Shown here in pieces: positions 55,185 to 64,000 of a stretch of DNA of 64,000 bases (positions within the stretch are counted from its first letter, which is position 1; every line of letters starts with the position of its first letter). Position numbers and translations under genes: made by a program. Below the pieces are notes generated by a model that saw only the letters and a program-made list of their open reading frames with translations, was not told the DNA's origin and made no database searches. The stretch is from VAZQ01 sp963817015 (GTDB taxonomy: Bacteria > Pseudomonadota > Alphaproteobacteria > Rhizobiales > Xanthobacteraceae), in contig CAWFMV010000019.1 of assembly GCA_963817015.1 (NCBI GenBank), forward strand, positions 434,001-498,000, given 5' to 3'.

Positions 55185-56201
55185 CTACTGGGCGATGCTG
55201 CGGGCGCGCTCGATCACCGTCTTCGGCGTGGCATAGACGCGCTCGATCTGTTTCTGCACCTCGTCGCCAGCGACGTATTGAATCTCGAGTCCCGCCTTGT
55301 CGGCGTCGTCGAGGAACGCCCGATCCTTGAGCGTCCGCTCGAACGCCTGGCGCAGCGCTTGAAGCCGCGCGGGCGGGACATCGGGCGGCGCGAAGAAGGC
55401 ACGCCCAAACTCCTGCGGCGTGAACAGGAACTCGAACACCTGGCGATCCTCCGGCGTCTTGGCGAGGTCGGGGATGAAGGGCACGTCCGGAATTTCCGGA
55501 TGCTTCTTCAGGGCCATCTGGAACAGCACGTTGATCTTCTTGTCGCGCAGCCAGTCGCCCTTGCGCAGCTTCACGAAGGTCCAGCCGATGGCGCAGAACC
55601 CCTCGGCCTCGCCGCGCTCCATGGCGAGCAGGATCTCGGTCGACCCCGGATAGCCAAGCACGACCTTGATCTTGGTGCCGAGCAGCTTGTTGACCGCTTT
55701 CGGAAAGATCACGGCGGTGGCTTCCGCGCCGGTGCCGGCGACGACCAGCTCGTGCGTGAAGGCATCCGCCAGCGTCTTCACGCGTGCGGTGTGCCAGGCG
55801 ATGCAGGTCGTGTATTCGACATTGGCATTGCCGATCCAGCCGAACCTGCGGGCATCGAATTTCGCGTTGGGATTGCCGAGCAGCGGCTCGAGCGGCACGG
55901 CACGATCGGTGATCGTGAATACGGTGCCGTCACGCGCCGCGTTGTTGGCGCTGTTATTGGTGACGAGCAGCCCGCCGGCGCCAGGCATGTGCTGAACGAC
56001 GAAATTCGGGTTGCCGGGCATGTGCCGGCCCATGTGCCGGGCAAGCACCTGGGAATAGAGGCTGGCGCTGCCGCCCGAGCCGAAGCCCACCGTGATGGCG
56101 ACCTGCTTGCCTTTGTAGAAATCGGCGACTGCGTCCTGCGCGGCGGCCGGAAGCGGCAAGCCGAGCACGACTGCGCACGCGATGGTGCGGTGCAAGGTCA
56201 T
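55185..56201 (-). CDS. Bug/TctC-type solute-binding protein, tandem paralogue
   Basis: About 338 residues, intact. Signal peptide MTLHRTIACAVVLGLPLPAA, then VADFYKGKQVAITVGFGSGG and TCIAWHTARVKTLADAFTHE. ATG 56201 used; a GTG two codons earlier is an alternative start behind GGGAGG. Cotranscribed with its paralogue. Confidence 0.9.
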   Translation of the reverse strand: MTLHRTIACAVVLGLPLPAAAQDAVADFYKGKQVAITVGFGSGGSASLYSQVLARHMGRHMPGNPNFVVQHMPGAGGLLVTNNSANNAARDGTVFTITDRAVPLEPLLGNPNAKFDARRFGWIGNANVEYTTCIAWHTARVKTLADAFTHELVVAGTGAEATAVIFPKAVNKLLGTKIKVVLGYPGSTEILLAMERGEAEGFCAIGWTFVKLRKGDWLRDKKINVLFQMALKKHPEIPDVPFIPDLAKTPEDRQVFEFLFTPQEFGRAFFAPPDVPPARLQALRQAFERTLKDRAFLDDADKAGLEIQYVAGDEVQKQIERVYATPKTVIERARSIAQ

Positions 56202-56258
56202 GCGCACAGTGCCCTCCCTGGCGGCGTATCGTTACGCCAGTGTAGCACCCTATGCGCG

Positions 56259-56682
56259 TTAGTCCTGCGGCGGCTTAACGCGGCGCAGGCCCTTGATGTT
56301 GGCGCGGCGCTTCTTCGATTCGATGCGCCGCTCCTTGGAAGCGCGCGTCGGCCTGGTCGGGCGGCGCGGCACCGGCGGCGTTGCGGCCTCGCGAATGAGC
56401 TCGCACAGGCGCTCGCGCGCGTCGGCGCGGTTGCGCTCCTGGGTGCGGTGGCGCTGCGCGGTGATGACGATCACGCCCTCTCGCGTCAGGCGGTGGCCGG
56501 CGAGCCGCTCGAGCCGCGTGCGCACGCCATCGGGCAGCGAGGGCGAATGACGCACGTCGAAACGCAGCTGCACGGCGCTCGCGAGCTTGTTGACGTTCTG
56601 CCCGCCCGGCCCGGAGGCGCGGATGAAGCTCTCCTCGAGCTCGCGCCTCGTCGATGCTGATGCGGTCGGTGATGCGGATCAT
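56259..56682 (-). CDS. arfB: Alternative ribosome-rescue factor ArfB (peptidyl-tRNA hydrolase), one frameshift
   Basis: About 140 residues. Release-factor-like catalytic motif SGPGGQNVNKLASAVQLRFD hydrolyses peptidyl-tRNA on stalled ribosomes. The start MIRITDRISIDE is in one frame and the rest in another, with a shift near 56646. The basic tail ERRIESKKRRANIKGLRRVK enters the mRNA channel in known ArfB proteins. Family is clear. Confidence 0.9.
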
Positions 56683-56712
56683 CGCAGCCAGTGATTCTCG
56701 ATCTTGGCGACC

Positions 56713-56826
56713 GTAGCCCGGATTGAGCGGCAGCGAAATCCGGGAGATGCAATCAAAGTCGATCCCGGATGTCGCATAGCGCGTTGAAGACGCGCGTAAA
56801 CGCGCTTCTCGCTCAATCCGGGCTAC
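56713..56826. repeat. Dispersed inverted repeat; part of it also lies inside the tRNA-Pro-like gene
   Basis: Terminal arms of 17 bases at 56713-56729 and 56810-56826 are exact reverse complements (GTAGCCCGGATTGAGCG). An internal segment, 56775-56810, matches 15355-15392 on the opposite strand apart from a short length difference and two substitutions. Common repeat type of Bradyrhizobium-like genomes. Confidence 0.75.
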
Positions 56827-56857
56827 AGGCGCCGATATTAAATCTAGAGAAGCAATA

Positions 56858-58189
56858 CTATCCGCCGCCGGCGAGATACTTCTTCGCCAGCACCTTGCCT
56901 TCCTCGACCGCCGGCTGATCGAACGGATCGACGCCGAGGAGGTGCGCCGCGATGATCGTCTCCAGCATGAAATGCATGAGCAATTCGCCGAGGCTCGCCT
57001 CGTCGAGGGTGTCGATGTGGATCGTGCGCACCGGGCAGCCATTCTTGGCCAGCGTCTCGACGGTGGCGCGACCCTGCGCGGCGACCAGGTCGCCGATGGT
57101 CTTGCCGGCGAAGTCGGGCTCGCCCGCGAGCCGCGCGAGGTCATCGGCAATGCGTGGGCCGCGGCCGGCGGTGCCGACGGTGATGACGGTGAACAGCTTG
57201 TCGCGCGGGCCGGCGAGATAGAGCTGCAGCTGGCTGTGCTGATCGACCGGCCCGAGCGCCGCGATCGGCGTGGTGCCCTTGCCGTCCTTGCCGAGGCTCT
57301 CGGCCCACAGCTGCACGTACCAGCGCGTGAAGCGCTCGAGCCGGTCCGCGTAGGCGAGCATCACGGACATCGGCTTAGTGGCGCCGAGCGTGACCGCAAG
57401 CGCGGCGCCGACCGCGGCCGGCACCTCGGCGGGCGGACGACTGGCAAGCACCGGCGCAAGCGCCACACCGGCGCCGCCGCGGATCGCAGTGATGTCGAGG
57501 CCGACGACTGCGGCGGGCAACAAGCCCACATTGGTGAGCACCGAATAGCGCCCGCCCACACCGGTGTCGTGCTCCAGCATGGGGACGTGATGCTCGTCGA
57601 AGAGAACGCGTAGCCCGCTGCGCTTGCCACCCTTGGCGGGCTCCGTGATGCCCAGGAACAAGTCCGGGATGCGCACTGCGAGCCCCGCGGCCTTCATGGC
57701 TGCAAGCGCGGCGGCTGTCTGCATCAGGGTCTCGCCGGTGCCGCCCGATTTCGAGATCGCGACAAAGTGCGTGGTCGCGAGCGGCAGCTTTTCGAGCAGC
57801 GCCGCATAGGTGCCGGGATCGAGATTGTCCATGAAATGCAGGCGCGGGCCCGAGCGCAGCAACCCGGCGCCGGGCACCGCGTGGTCGTCAAGCTGCGCCA
57901 AGGTCTGGCCGCCGAGGCTTGATCCGCCCGTGCCGAGGAGCACGATGTCGGTCGCACCAGTCGCGGTGAGGCGCCGCGCCGCATCCTTGATCGAAACAAG
58001 ATCGTCGTGCTTGGCGGGCAGCCGCAGCAACGGCAAGCTGCCGTCTGCATGGCGCGCGCACAGCCAGGCAAGTGCGGGCTCGGTGCGCTTGAGCGCGTCG
58101 GCGAGCACCGCAGGTGCTACGCCGTTTGGTCCAACCCGGTCGGTGCGAGCAAAATCAATCGAATGCTTCAGGCGCATGGCGCCGATCAT
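56858..58189 (-). CDS. pgi: Glucose-6-phosphate isomerase
   Basis: 443 residues, intact. Interconverts glucose-6-P and fructose-6-P in the cytosol. SIS-type motifs: DIVLLGTGGSSLGGQTLAQL, HFVAISKSGGTGETLMQTAA, HDTGVGGRYSVLTNVGLLPA and GPVDQHSQLQLYLAGPRDKL. Shorter than the E. coli enzyme, as usual for the alphaproteobacterial type. Its start overlaps the stop of the upstream M16 gene. Confidence 0.92.
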   Translation of the reverse strand: MIGAMRLKHSIDFARTDRVGPNGVAPAVLADALKRTEPALAWLCARHADGSLPLLRLPAKHDDLVSIKDAARRLTATGATDIVLLGTGGSSLGGQTLAQLDDHAVPGAGLLRSGPRLHFMDNLDPGTYAALLEKLPLATTHFVAISKSGGTGETLMQTAAALAAMKAAGLAVRIPDLFLGITEPAKGGKRSGLRVLFDEHHVPMLEHDTGVGGRYSVLTNVGLLPAAVVGLDITAIRGGAGVALAPVLASRPPAEVPAAVGAALAVTLGATKPMSVMLAYADRLERFTRWYVQLWAESLGKDGKGTTPIAALGPVDQHSQLQLYLAGPRDKLFTVITVGTAGRGPRIADDLARLAGEPDFAGKTIGDLVAAQGRATVETLAKNGCPVRTIHIDTLDEASLGELLMHFMLETIIAAHLLGVDPFDQPAVEEGKVLAKKYLAGGG

Positions 58190-59556
58190 TGCGATTTCGA
58201 GGTGACGCCCTGCGGCCGGCCCACGACGGTGACGAGCATGCCCCCGCCGAGCAGGCGCTTGGCCATGCGCTTGGTATCGTCGAGCGTGACCGCGTCGATC
58301 AACGCCGACCGGCGCTCGATGTAGTCGATGCCGAGATTGTCGAGCTGCATGCTCACGAGCTGGTTCGAGATCTTGGTCGATGTGTCGAGCCCCAGCGCGA
58401 ACGAGCCCTTGAGGTAGGTCTTGGCCTTGTCCAGCTCGTCCTCGGTTGGACCTTCCTTGGCCATGCGCGCGACCTCGGTCTCGATCACGTCGATCGTATC
58501 CTTGGTGGCGTCGTTGCGCGTGGCCGTGCCGCCAATGGTCACCGCCGCGTGGTAGAGCCACAGCAGCTGCTCGGAAACGCCGTAGGCGAGACCGCGCTTC
58601 TCGCGCACCTCGCGATAGAGCCGGGAGGAGAACGAGCCGCCGCCCAGGACATGCACCATCAGATAGGCCGGCATGAAATCGGGATCGCTGCGCTTGAGGC
58701 CGAGGCCGCCGAACTGCACCACCGTCTGCGGCACGTCGAGATCGATCACAGTGCGCTTGCCGATGCCCTGAATCGTAACGTCGGGGATCGGCGTGAGGTC
58801 ACCCTTGGCCGGCAGGGTGCCGAAGGCGCGGTCGATCAGCCGCCCGACGGTGGCCGGATCGATGTCGCCGACGACGCCGATCTTGAGCGTGTCGCGCGTG
58901 AGCACGCGCTTGAGCAGCGAGCGCATGTCGTCTGCGGTGACCTTGGCCACGCTCTCGACCGTGCCATTGCTGGGGAGGCCATACGGATGGCCCGGAAAGG
59001 CCGTCTCCCACCATGCCTTGGAGGCGATTTCGTTGGGATTTGTCGACTGGCGCTGCAGGCGCGAGATGATCTGCGCGCGGATGCGCTCGACCGCTTCGGG
59101 CGCAAAGCGCGGCTCGTTCATCGCCAGCCGCAACAGCTCGAAGGCCTCGTCCTGGTTTTCCTTGAGCGTGCGCAGCGAGCCGCGGAAGGTGTCGCGGCCG
59201 GCCGTGAAGCTCAGCTCGATCGCGCCGCGCTCGAGCCGTTCCTGAAAGGTCTTGGCATCGACCTCGCCGGCGCCTTCATCGAGCAGGCTCCCCATCATGT
59301 TGATGGCGCCGCCCTTGTCCGCAGGCTCCTGTGTGCTGCCGCCACGGAAACCGAAATTGATGGCGATGAGCGGAACGGTGGGGTCGCGCACCAGCCAGAC
59401 CTCGATGCCGGCGGGCGTCTTGATGCTCTCGATCTTGGTCGCGGATGCGAGCTGCGGAGCAAGCGTCGCGGCGATCAGGGCGAGCAAGCCGCAGAGCCAC
59501 GCACGCCCGCGCGGCCAATGCAGAGTCGGCAGCGACCTCATGACCAGTGAGTTCAT
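58186..59556 (-). CDS. M16 peptidase-like protein, inactive-type subunit
   Basis: 456 residues, intact. Membrane or signal segment near residues 20-40 (AWLCGLLALIAATLAPQLAS). Pitrilysin fold: INFGFRGGSTQEPADKGGAI where an active enzyme would have HxxEH, and FSSRLYREVREKRGLAYGVS in the second half. The lack of the zinc motif marks the non-catalytic partner of an M16 pair. Four-base overlaps with both neighbours. Confidence 0.88.
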   Translation of the reverse strand: MNSLVMRSLPTLHWPRGRAWLCGLLALIAATLAPQLASATKIESIKTPAGIEVWLVRDPTVPLIAINFGFRGGSTQEPADKGGAINMMGSLLDEGAGEVDAKTFQERLERGAIELSFTAGRDTFRGSLRTLKENQDEAFELLRLAMNEPRFAPEAVERIRAQIISRLQRQSTNPNEIASKAWWETAFPGHPYGLPSNGTVESVAKVTADDMRSLLKRVLTRDTLKIGVVGDIDPATVGRLIDRAFGTLPAKGDLTPIPDVTIQGIGKRTVIDLDVPQTVVQFGGLGLKRSDPDFMPAYLMVHVLGGGSFSSRLYREVREKRGLAYGVSEQLLWLYHAAVTIGGTATRNDATKDTIDVIETEVARMAKEGPTEDELDKAKTYLKGSFALGLDTSTKISNQLVSMQLDNLGIDYIERRSALIDAVTLDDTKRMAKRLLGGGMLVTVVGRPQGVTSKSQ

Positions 59557-60917
59557 GGGCGCTTCTCCACCGTCTGAGAATCCTTGACCAGATAGCCGGT
59601 CACCGACCGGCGCTTGTCGAGCCATCGCTTGGCGGCGTCGCGGACCTGCTCGGCCGTCACCGCCTTGAGGCGATCGGTCCAGCCCTGGACCTGCTCGATG
59701 GTGCCGCCGGTCGTGAGCGCGGCGCCGTACCAGCGAGCGAGCGTGGCCTGGCTGTCGTTGGCATAGACGGCGTCGGCGATCAGGCGGGTCTTGGCGCGGG
59801 CCAGCTCATCGGCGGTAACGCCGCTCTGAATGATCTCCGCGATCACGGCGTCGATGCCGTCCTCGAGTTGCGCCAGCGTCGTGCCCGGCTTCGGCGTGCC
59901 CGAGAAGAAGAGGCGTGTGTCGTCGAGCGCGCTGCCGGAGTAGCCGGCGCCGGCATTGACCGCGATGCCCTTCTCGACCACGAGCGTGTCATACATGCGG
60001 CTGTTCGAGCCACGGCCCAGGATGTGTGAGAGAACCTCCAGCGCCTCGCTCTCGCCGGGCTTGGCGGTGGTGTAGGACGGCACCAGGTAATAGCGCTGCA
60101 CGCTCGGCTGCGTCACCCGCGGGTCGGCGAGTGTGACGGTGCGCGCGGCTATCTGCGCAGGCTCCTGCGGGCGGTGACGCGGCGCGACCTCGGTGATGCG
60201 AGGAACCTTGCCGTAGGTTGCCTCGGCGAGCTTCTTGACCTCCTCGGCGGTCACGTCGCCGGCGACGATCAGGATCGCGTTGTTGGGCGTATAGAAGCGC
60301 TTGTAAAACGCGAGCGCGTCGTCACGCGTCAGCTTCTCGATCTCCTGCCGCCAGCCGATGATCGGCCGCTGATAGGGATGGTTGAGAAAGAGCGCCGCCT
60401 CCATCTGCTCCGACAGGCGGGCGCCCGGATTGTTGGCGACCCGCATGTTCTGCTCTTCGAGCACCACCTGCAGCTCGGGCTTGACGACATCATCGGTGAG
60501 CACCAGACCGGTCATGCGGTCGGCCTCGAATTCCATCAGCATCTTGAGATGCTCGCGCGCGGTGCGCTGGAAATAGCCGGTGTAGTCCGACGACGTGAAT
60601 GCGTTCTCCTGGCCGCCGATGTTGGACACCGTCTGCGAGAACAACCCTTGCGGATTCTTCTCGGTGCCCTTGAACATCAGATGCTCGAGGAAGTGCGCAA
60701 GCCCGGTTTTGCCCGCAGTCTCGTCGGCGGCGCCGACGCGATACCAGAGCATGTGCGTCACAACGGGCGTGCGGTGATCGGGAATGACGACGACCTCGAG
60801 CCCGTTGGCGAGCGTGAAATGCGAGACGCTGGGGGCGGCGTCGGTGCGGAGGGCGCCGGTGAGCGTCACCGTGACGGCAAGCGCTGCGGCGAAAGCGTGC
60901 TTCAAGGGGTGTGGCAT
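59553..60917 (-). CDS. M16 zinc peptidase, active subunit
   Basis: 454 residues, intact. Signal peptide (AFAAALAVTVTLTGALRTDA), zinc motif LAHFLEHLMFKGTEKNPQGL (HxxEH near residue 82), and SRMYDTLVVEKGIAVNAGAG in the second domain. With the inactive partner downstream it should form a periplasmic heterodimeric peptidase. Same operon as pgi. Confidence 0.92.
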   Translation of the reverse strand: MPHPLKHAFAAALAVTVTLTGALRTDAAPSVSHFTLANGLEVVVIPDHRTPVVTHMLWYRVGAADETAGKTGLAHFLEHLMFKGTEKNPQGLFSQTVSNIGGQENAFTSSDYTGYFQRTAREHLKMLMEFEADRMTGLVLTDDVVKPELQVVLEEQNMRVANNPGARLSEQMEAALFLNHPYQRPIIGWRQEIEKLTRDDALAFYKRFYTPNNAILIVAGDVTAEEVKKLAEATYGKVPRITEVAPRHRPQEPAQIAARTVTLADPRVTQPSVQRYYLVPSYTTAKPGESEALEVLSHILGRGSNSRMYDTLVVEKGIAVNAGAGYSGSALDDTRLFFSGTPKPGTTLAQLEDGIDAVIAEIIQSGVTADELARAKTRLIADAVYANDSQATLARWYGAALTTGGTIEQVQGWTDRLKAVTAEQVRDAAKRWLDKRRSVTGYLVKDSQTVEKRP

Positions 60918-61044
60918 GGCGCCTAATGTAAGGGGTTGACGGCCCGACAGCCAGCCGGGCCGCGAGGATTTCGCAGAGAAAGGTGCCTAAAATATTGTCG
61001 CTCGGCGACGTTTTGTTGTTTCAAACTGCCCGCTTGGGCGAACG

Positions 61045-61760
61045 TTAGTATCCGACCGCCCTGTCGACGGGCGTGACGGTGAGCTTGGGGTCTTTCTTAG
61101 TGATGCCGTAGGGCTGAGCCGCCGACGGGGTCTGGTAGCCGGACGGCGGGGCTGTCAGGTTGTTTCGTGGCGGCTCTCGATCGAAGGTCGCGACGTCATC
61201 CTTGTTACCGCTGCTGCCGAAGCTGCTGAACAGCCCGCCAAAATAGCCGAGCTGAGAAGGCTGCAACGGCTTGCCGCCGCCTTCGTCGCCCAAGCTGTCG
61301 GGCGTGCCGGGGCGGGCGGCGCTGCGATTGGCGCCTGCCGGATTAAGCTCGCTCGGGGTCAGGTTGCGCTCTTCATAATCCGGATCGTATCCCTTGCGCT
61401 CCTTGCGCTTGACGGCAGCTTCCTTCTTGCGCTTGACGTCGGGATCGACCGGCCAAGCCGCGCTCCGTCCGGCGCCGGCCTGCTCGGGCGGGGGTAGTTC
61501 TTGCTCGGCGGGATCACCAGCGGTGAGCGCTCGCGGTATTCGATCTGGCTCTCGTTGCCGTTGCGCAAACCAAGATTGCGCATCAGATCGTTCAGGAGCT
61601 TCTTGTCGAGGTTCCACCCGCTCTTCTTGTCGTCGTCGTCATCGTCCTGCGCCTGCGCGCCGGCCGGGATGAGCGCCGCCAGAACTGCAAGCCCGAGCGC
61701 GCCACCGAAGGCGATGCGGCGGGCGCGCTTCGTCCAACCAGAGTTCGTCAAGACCGACAT
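61045..61760 (-). CDS. Secreted, proline/charge-rich hypothetical protein, one frameshift
   Basis: About 238 residues. Signal peptide ending ALIPAGAQAQ, then an aspartate run (DDDDDDKK), NLDKKLLNDLMRNLGLRNGN and YRERSPLVIPPSKNYP. A shift near 61495 joins this to a disordered part with VKRKKEAAVKRKERKGYDPD and ending KLTVTPVDRAVGY. Located between lspA and the M16 genes, its usual position in Bradyrhizobium-like genomes. Function unknown. Confidence 0.75.
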
Positions 61761-61858
61761 GACCGACCCCTCTTGTTCTCTGCCAGAGCGTCCAAGACCA
61801 GAGCGTTTCGTCTTGTCAGACGCTCGTTCATAGACCCGAATGATCCGCAAGCCCCCGA

Positions 61859-62371
61859 TTATGTTGGGGATCGGGGCACTTTTGCGGCGCGGTCCCCCAG
61901 GGCTGATTCATACAGAAGTTCGGCCACGCCGGCAACGATGGCGGCATCGGCCAAGTTAAAGACATACCAGTTAAAATGGATGGTTGTGGTCGTAATGTGG
62001 AACAGGACGAAGTCGGCGACCGCATTGTGAATAACGCGATCGATGGCGTTACCGGCGGCCCCGCCGATGATCAGACCCAGGGAAACCGCGGTCAGCCGGG
62101 AGCCCGCCCGCGCCAGCCACAGCATGAGCAGCGCGACCGCCGCTACCTTGATGGCCAGCAAGACCCATTGGCCGAACGGGCCCTCCTGCTGGAACAGGCC
62201 ATAGCTGATGCCCTTGTTCCAGGTCATGACCAGGTCGAGGAACGGTGTCAGCCTCACCGGCGCCCGCGCCGGCAGCTCGAAGACGTAGAGCAGCCAGAGC
62301 TTCGAGGCCTGGTCGACGGCGGCACTGAGCACCGCCACCACGAGGCCGAGACGTGTCAGCGGTCCCCACAT
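61859..62371 (-). CDS. lspA: Lipoprotein signal peptidase
   Basis: 170 residues, four membrane helices. Cleaves prolipoprotein signal peptides in the inner membrane. Catalytic aspartates in GGAAGNAIDRVIHNAVADFV and WYVFNLADAAIVAG. Start MWGPLTRLGLVVAVLSAAVD. Ten bases after ileS, the classic ileS-lspA pair. Confidence 0.93.
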   Translation of the reverse strand: MWGPLTRLGLVVAVLSAAVDQASKLWLLYVFELPARAPVRLTPFLDLVMTWNKGISYGLFQQEGPFGQWVLLAIKVAAVALLMLWLARAGSRLTAVSLGLIIGGAAGNAIDRVIHNAVADFVLFHITTTTIHFNWYVFNLADAAIVAGVAELLYESALGDRAAKVPRSPT

Positions 62372-62381
62372 CGGCCCTAAC

Positions 62382-64000
62382 CTACACTGCGGCGCCGCTG
62401 TGCGCCGCGTCCCATTCGCGCAGCGCCTTGGCGTCGCGCGGCGTGACGTCCGGGAAGCCAGGCTCCGAGCCGACGCTCGGCAGGATCTTCCACGAGCGCG
62501 CGCAGCGCTTGCCCTCCGCGCGCCGCACCTCGACCGCGACGCCCGCCACATCCTCGAGCCTGAAGGCATCCGCCGGCGCCTTCGGCCTCGACCAGGGTGG
62601 CAGCCGACGTGATCGAGATCTCGGCAAGATCGATATCGACCACCGCTTCGAACAGCTGCGGGTTGGTGACGTACACCATCGGGGCGGCCTCGAGCGACGA
62701 ACCGATGCGCTTGGCGGCACGCTCGATCTCGAGCGCGCCGGTGACGACGCGCCGTACCATGCGCACCTTGCGCCATTTTTCGGCCAGCGTGTCGTTGCGC
62801 CAGGACGATGGAACTTCGGGGAACTGCTCCAGATGCACCGAGCCGTCGGCCGACGGATAGCGCGCGAGCCAGGCTTCCTCGGCCGTGAACGGCAGCATCG
62901 GAGCAAGCCAGGTCACCGTGGCGCGGAACACATGGTCGATCACGGTCAGCGCAGACCTGCGCGTCACCGAGGAGATCGGATCGCAATAGAGCGCGTCCTT
63001 GCGGATGTCGAAATAGAACGCCGAGAGATCCGACGTCATGAAGGCACTGAGCGCGGCGAAGATGCGCTTGTAGTCGAACTCCGCATAGGCGTGGCGCACC
63101 AGCACATCGAGCTCGCTCAGGCGATGCAGCATCAGCCGCTCGAGCTCTGGCATCCGCTCATAGCGGGTCGACGTCCTCGGGACGGAAATGCGCCAGCGAG
63201 CCCAGCATCCAGCGGATGGTGTTGCGCAGCTTGCGATAGGTCTCGACGGTGGTCTTGAGGATCTCCGGGCCGATGCGCAGGTCGTCGGCATAGTCGGAGG
63301 CGCAGGCCCACATGCGCAGGATGTCGGCGCCTGACTGGCTCGATCACCTGCTGCGGCGCTGTCGACGTTGCCGAGCGACTTCGACATCTTGCGCCCGTTC
63401 TCGTCGAGCACGAAGCCGTGGGTGAGCACGACGTCATAGGGTGCGACGCCGCGCGTGCCGCAGCTTTCGAGCAGCGAGGACTGGAACCAGCCGCGATGCT
63501 GGTCGGAGCCTTCGAGATACATCACCGTGTCGCTGCCGCCATCCTGCTTGCGCCTGATGCCGGCGAGGCTTGGGAAGTTCTTCGGGTCCTCCAGCACGAA
63601 GGCGTGCGTCGAGCCCGAATCGAACCAGACGTCGAGGACGTCGTCGACCTTCTCCCACGGCTCGTTGGCGAGCTCGCCCAGGAAGCGCTCGCGCGCGCCC
63701 GGCGCATACCAGGCGTCGGCGCCTTCCTTTTCAAAGGCGTCAGCGATGCGGATGTTGACGCGCGCATCGTCGAGGATATCGACCTCGCCGTCGCCCTTCT
63801 CGCGCACGAACACCGTGATCGGCACGCCCCAGGCGCGCTGGCGCGAGATCACCCAGTCGGGCTTGCTCGCGATCATGCCGTTGATGCGGTTCTCGCCCGC
63901 GGCCGGCACCCAGCGGGTCGCTTCGATGGCGCGGCGCGCGCGCGGGCGCGCAGCGTATCGGTCCGCGCCGAGCGCCACTCCGCGATCGGCTTGTCCATCG
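62382..64000 (-). CDS. ileS: Isoleucyl-tRNA synthetase, C-terminal part (partial, frameshifted)
   Basis: Gene start lies beyond the right edge. Charges tRNA-Ile. Visible: SRQRAWGVPITVFVREKGDG, LEGSDQHRGWFQSSLLESCG and the class I motif GRKMSKSLGN near 63372-63401, then LRMWACASDYADDLRIGPEI and the anticodon-binding domain (AYAEFDYKRIFAALSAFMTS). Shifts lie near 62578, 63165, 63340 and 63940. Stop at 62382. Confidence 0.93.

Noticed and set aside
1..64000. CRISPR array, rRNA operon, prophage or transposase genes
   Set aside because: No regularly spaced repeats, rRNA sequence, phage structural proteins or DDE/integrase motifs were found on either strand.

Overview
The window is GC-rich DNA of an alphaproteobacterium, most likely order Hyphomicrobiales (Bradyrhizobium/Xanthobacteraceae-like). 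This rests on the gene order ileS-lspA-...-two M16 peptidases-pgi, eight tricarboxylate-transporter-type (Bug/TctC) binding proteins, CoxL-type molybdopterin dehydrogenases, and dispersed inverted repeats of the kind usual in that group. No rRNA, CRISPR array, transposase or phage structural gene was seen. Many genes carry one or more single-base frameshifts, mostly apparent insertions. Because housekeeping genes (ileS, cysN, cysD, cysH, mutL, purD) are hit, many are probably sequence errors, so broken genes are usually reported as one gene with the shift noted.

Layout. 1-7009: two molybdopterin dehydrogenase large subunits, a dihydroxyphthalate-decarboxylase-like protein and two Bug proteins. 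7.2-22.7 kb: an unusual tRNA island. 22.8-26 kb: a three-gene carbohydrate catabolism operon. 27-31.7 kb: two tandem secreted proteins with a CxxCH motif. 32-36.3 kb: a RuBisCO-like protein with a cupin, small membrane or secreted proteins and a Bug protein. 36.4-42.6 kb: purD, a phosphotransferase, a patatin, tadA, an RsuA/RluB-type pseudouridine synthase and rsmD. 42.6-47.5 kb: two Bug proteins, a GNAT protein and a flavoprotein. 48.7-52 kb: cysH-cysD-cysN. 52.2-56.7 kb: mutL, two Bug proteins, arfB. 56.8-64 kb: pgi, two M16 peptidases, a secreted protein, lspA and ileS (cut by the window edge).

The tRNA island (8284-22706) is the most notable region. I read 38 tRNA or tRNA-like units, all on the minus strand: 35 linear cloverleaves, one unit in circularly permuted order, and two interrupted copies. 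The 36 readable anticodons are all different and between them name all 20 amino acids. The island also holds a TROVE/Ro60 protein (Rsr) and the RNA ligase RtcB on the same strand. The permuted unit lies about 80 bp upstream of the Ro60 start. Its acceptor stem is closed by a five-base loop, the architecture described for YrlA-type bacterial Y RNAs. Many units break tRNA rules: leucine anticodons on class I bodies, Asn/Lys/Ile anticodons on long-variable-arm bodies, C or A at position 33, altered T loops. My inference is that this is an accessory RNA-repair or RNA-decoy locus, not a simple codon supplement. Remnants of a DUF4062 protein and a SRAP protein lie at or near one end of the array.
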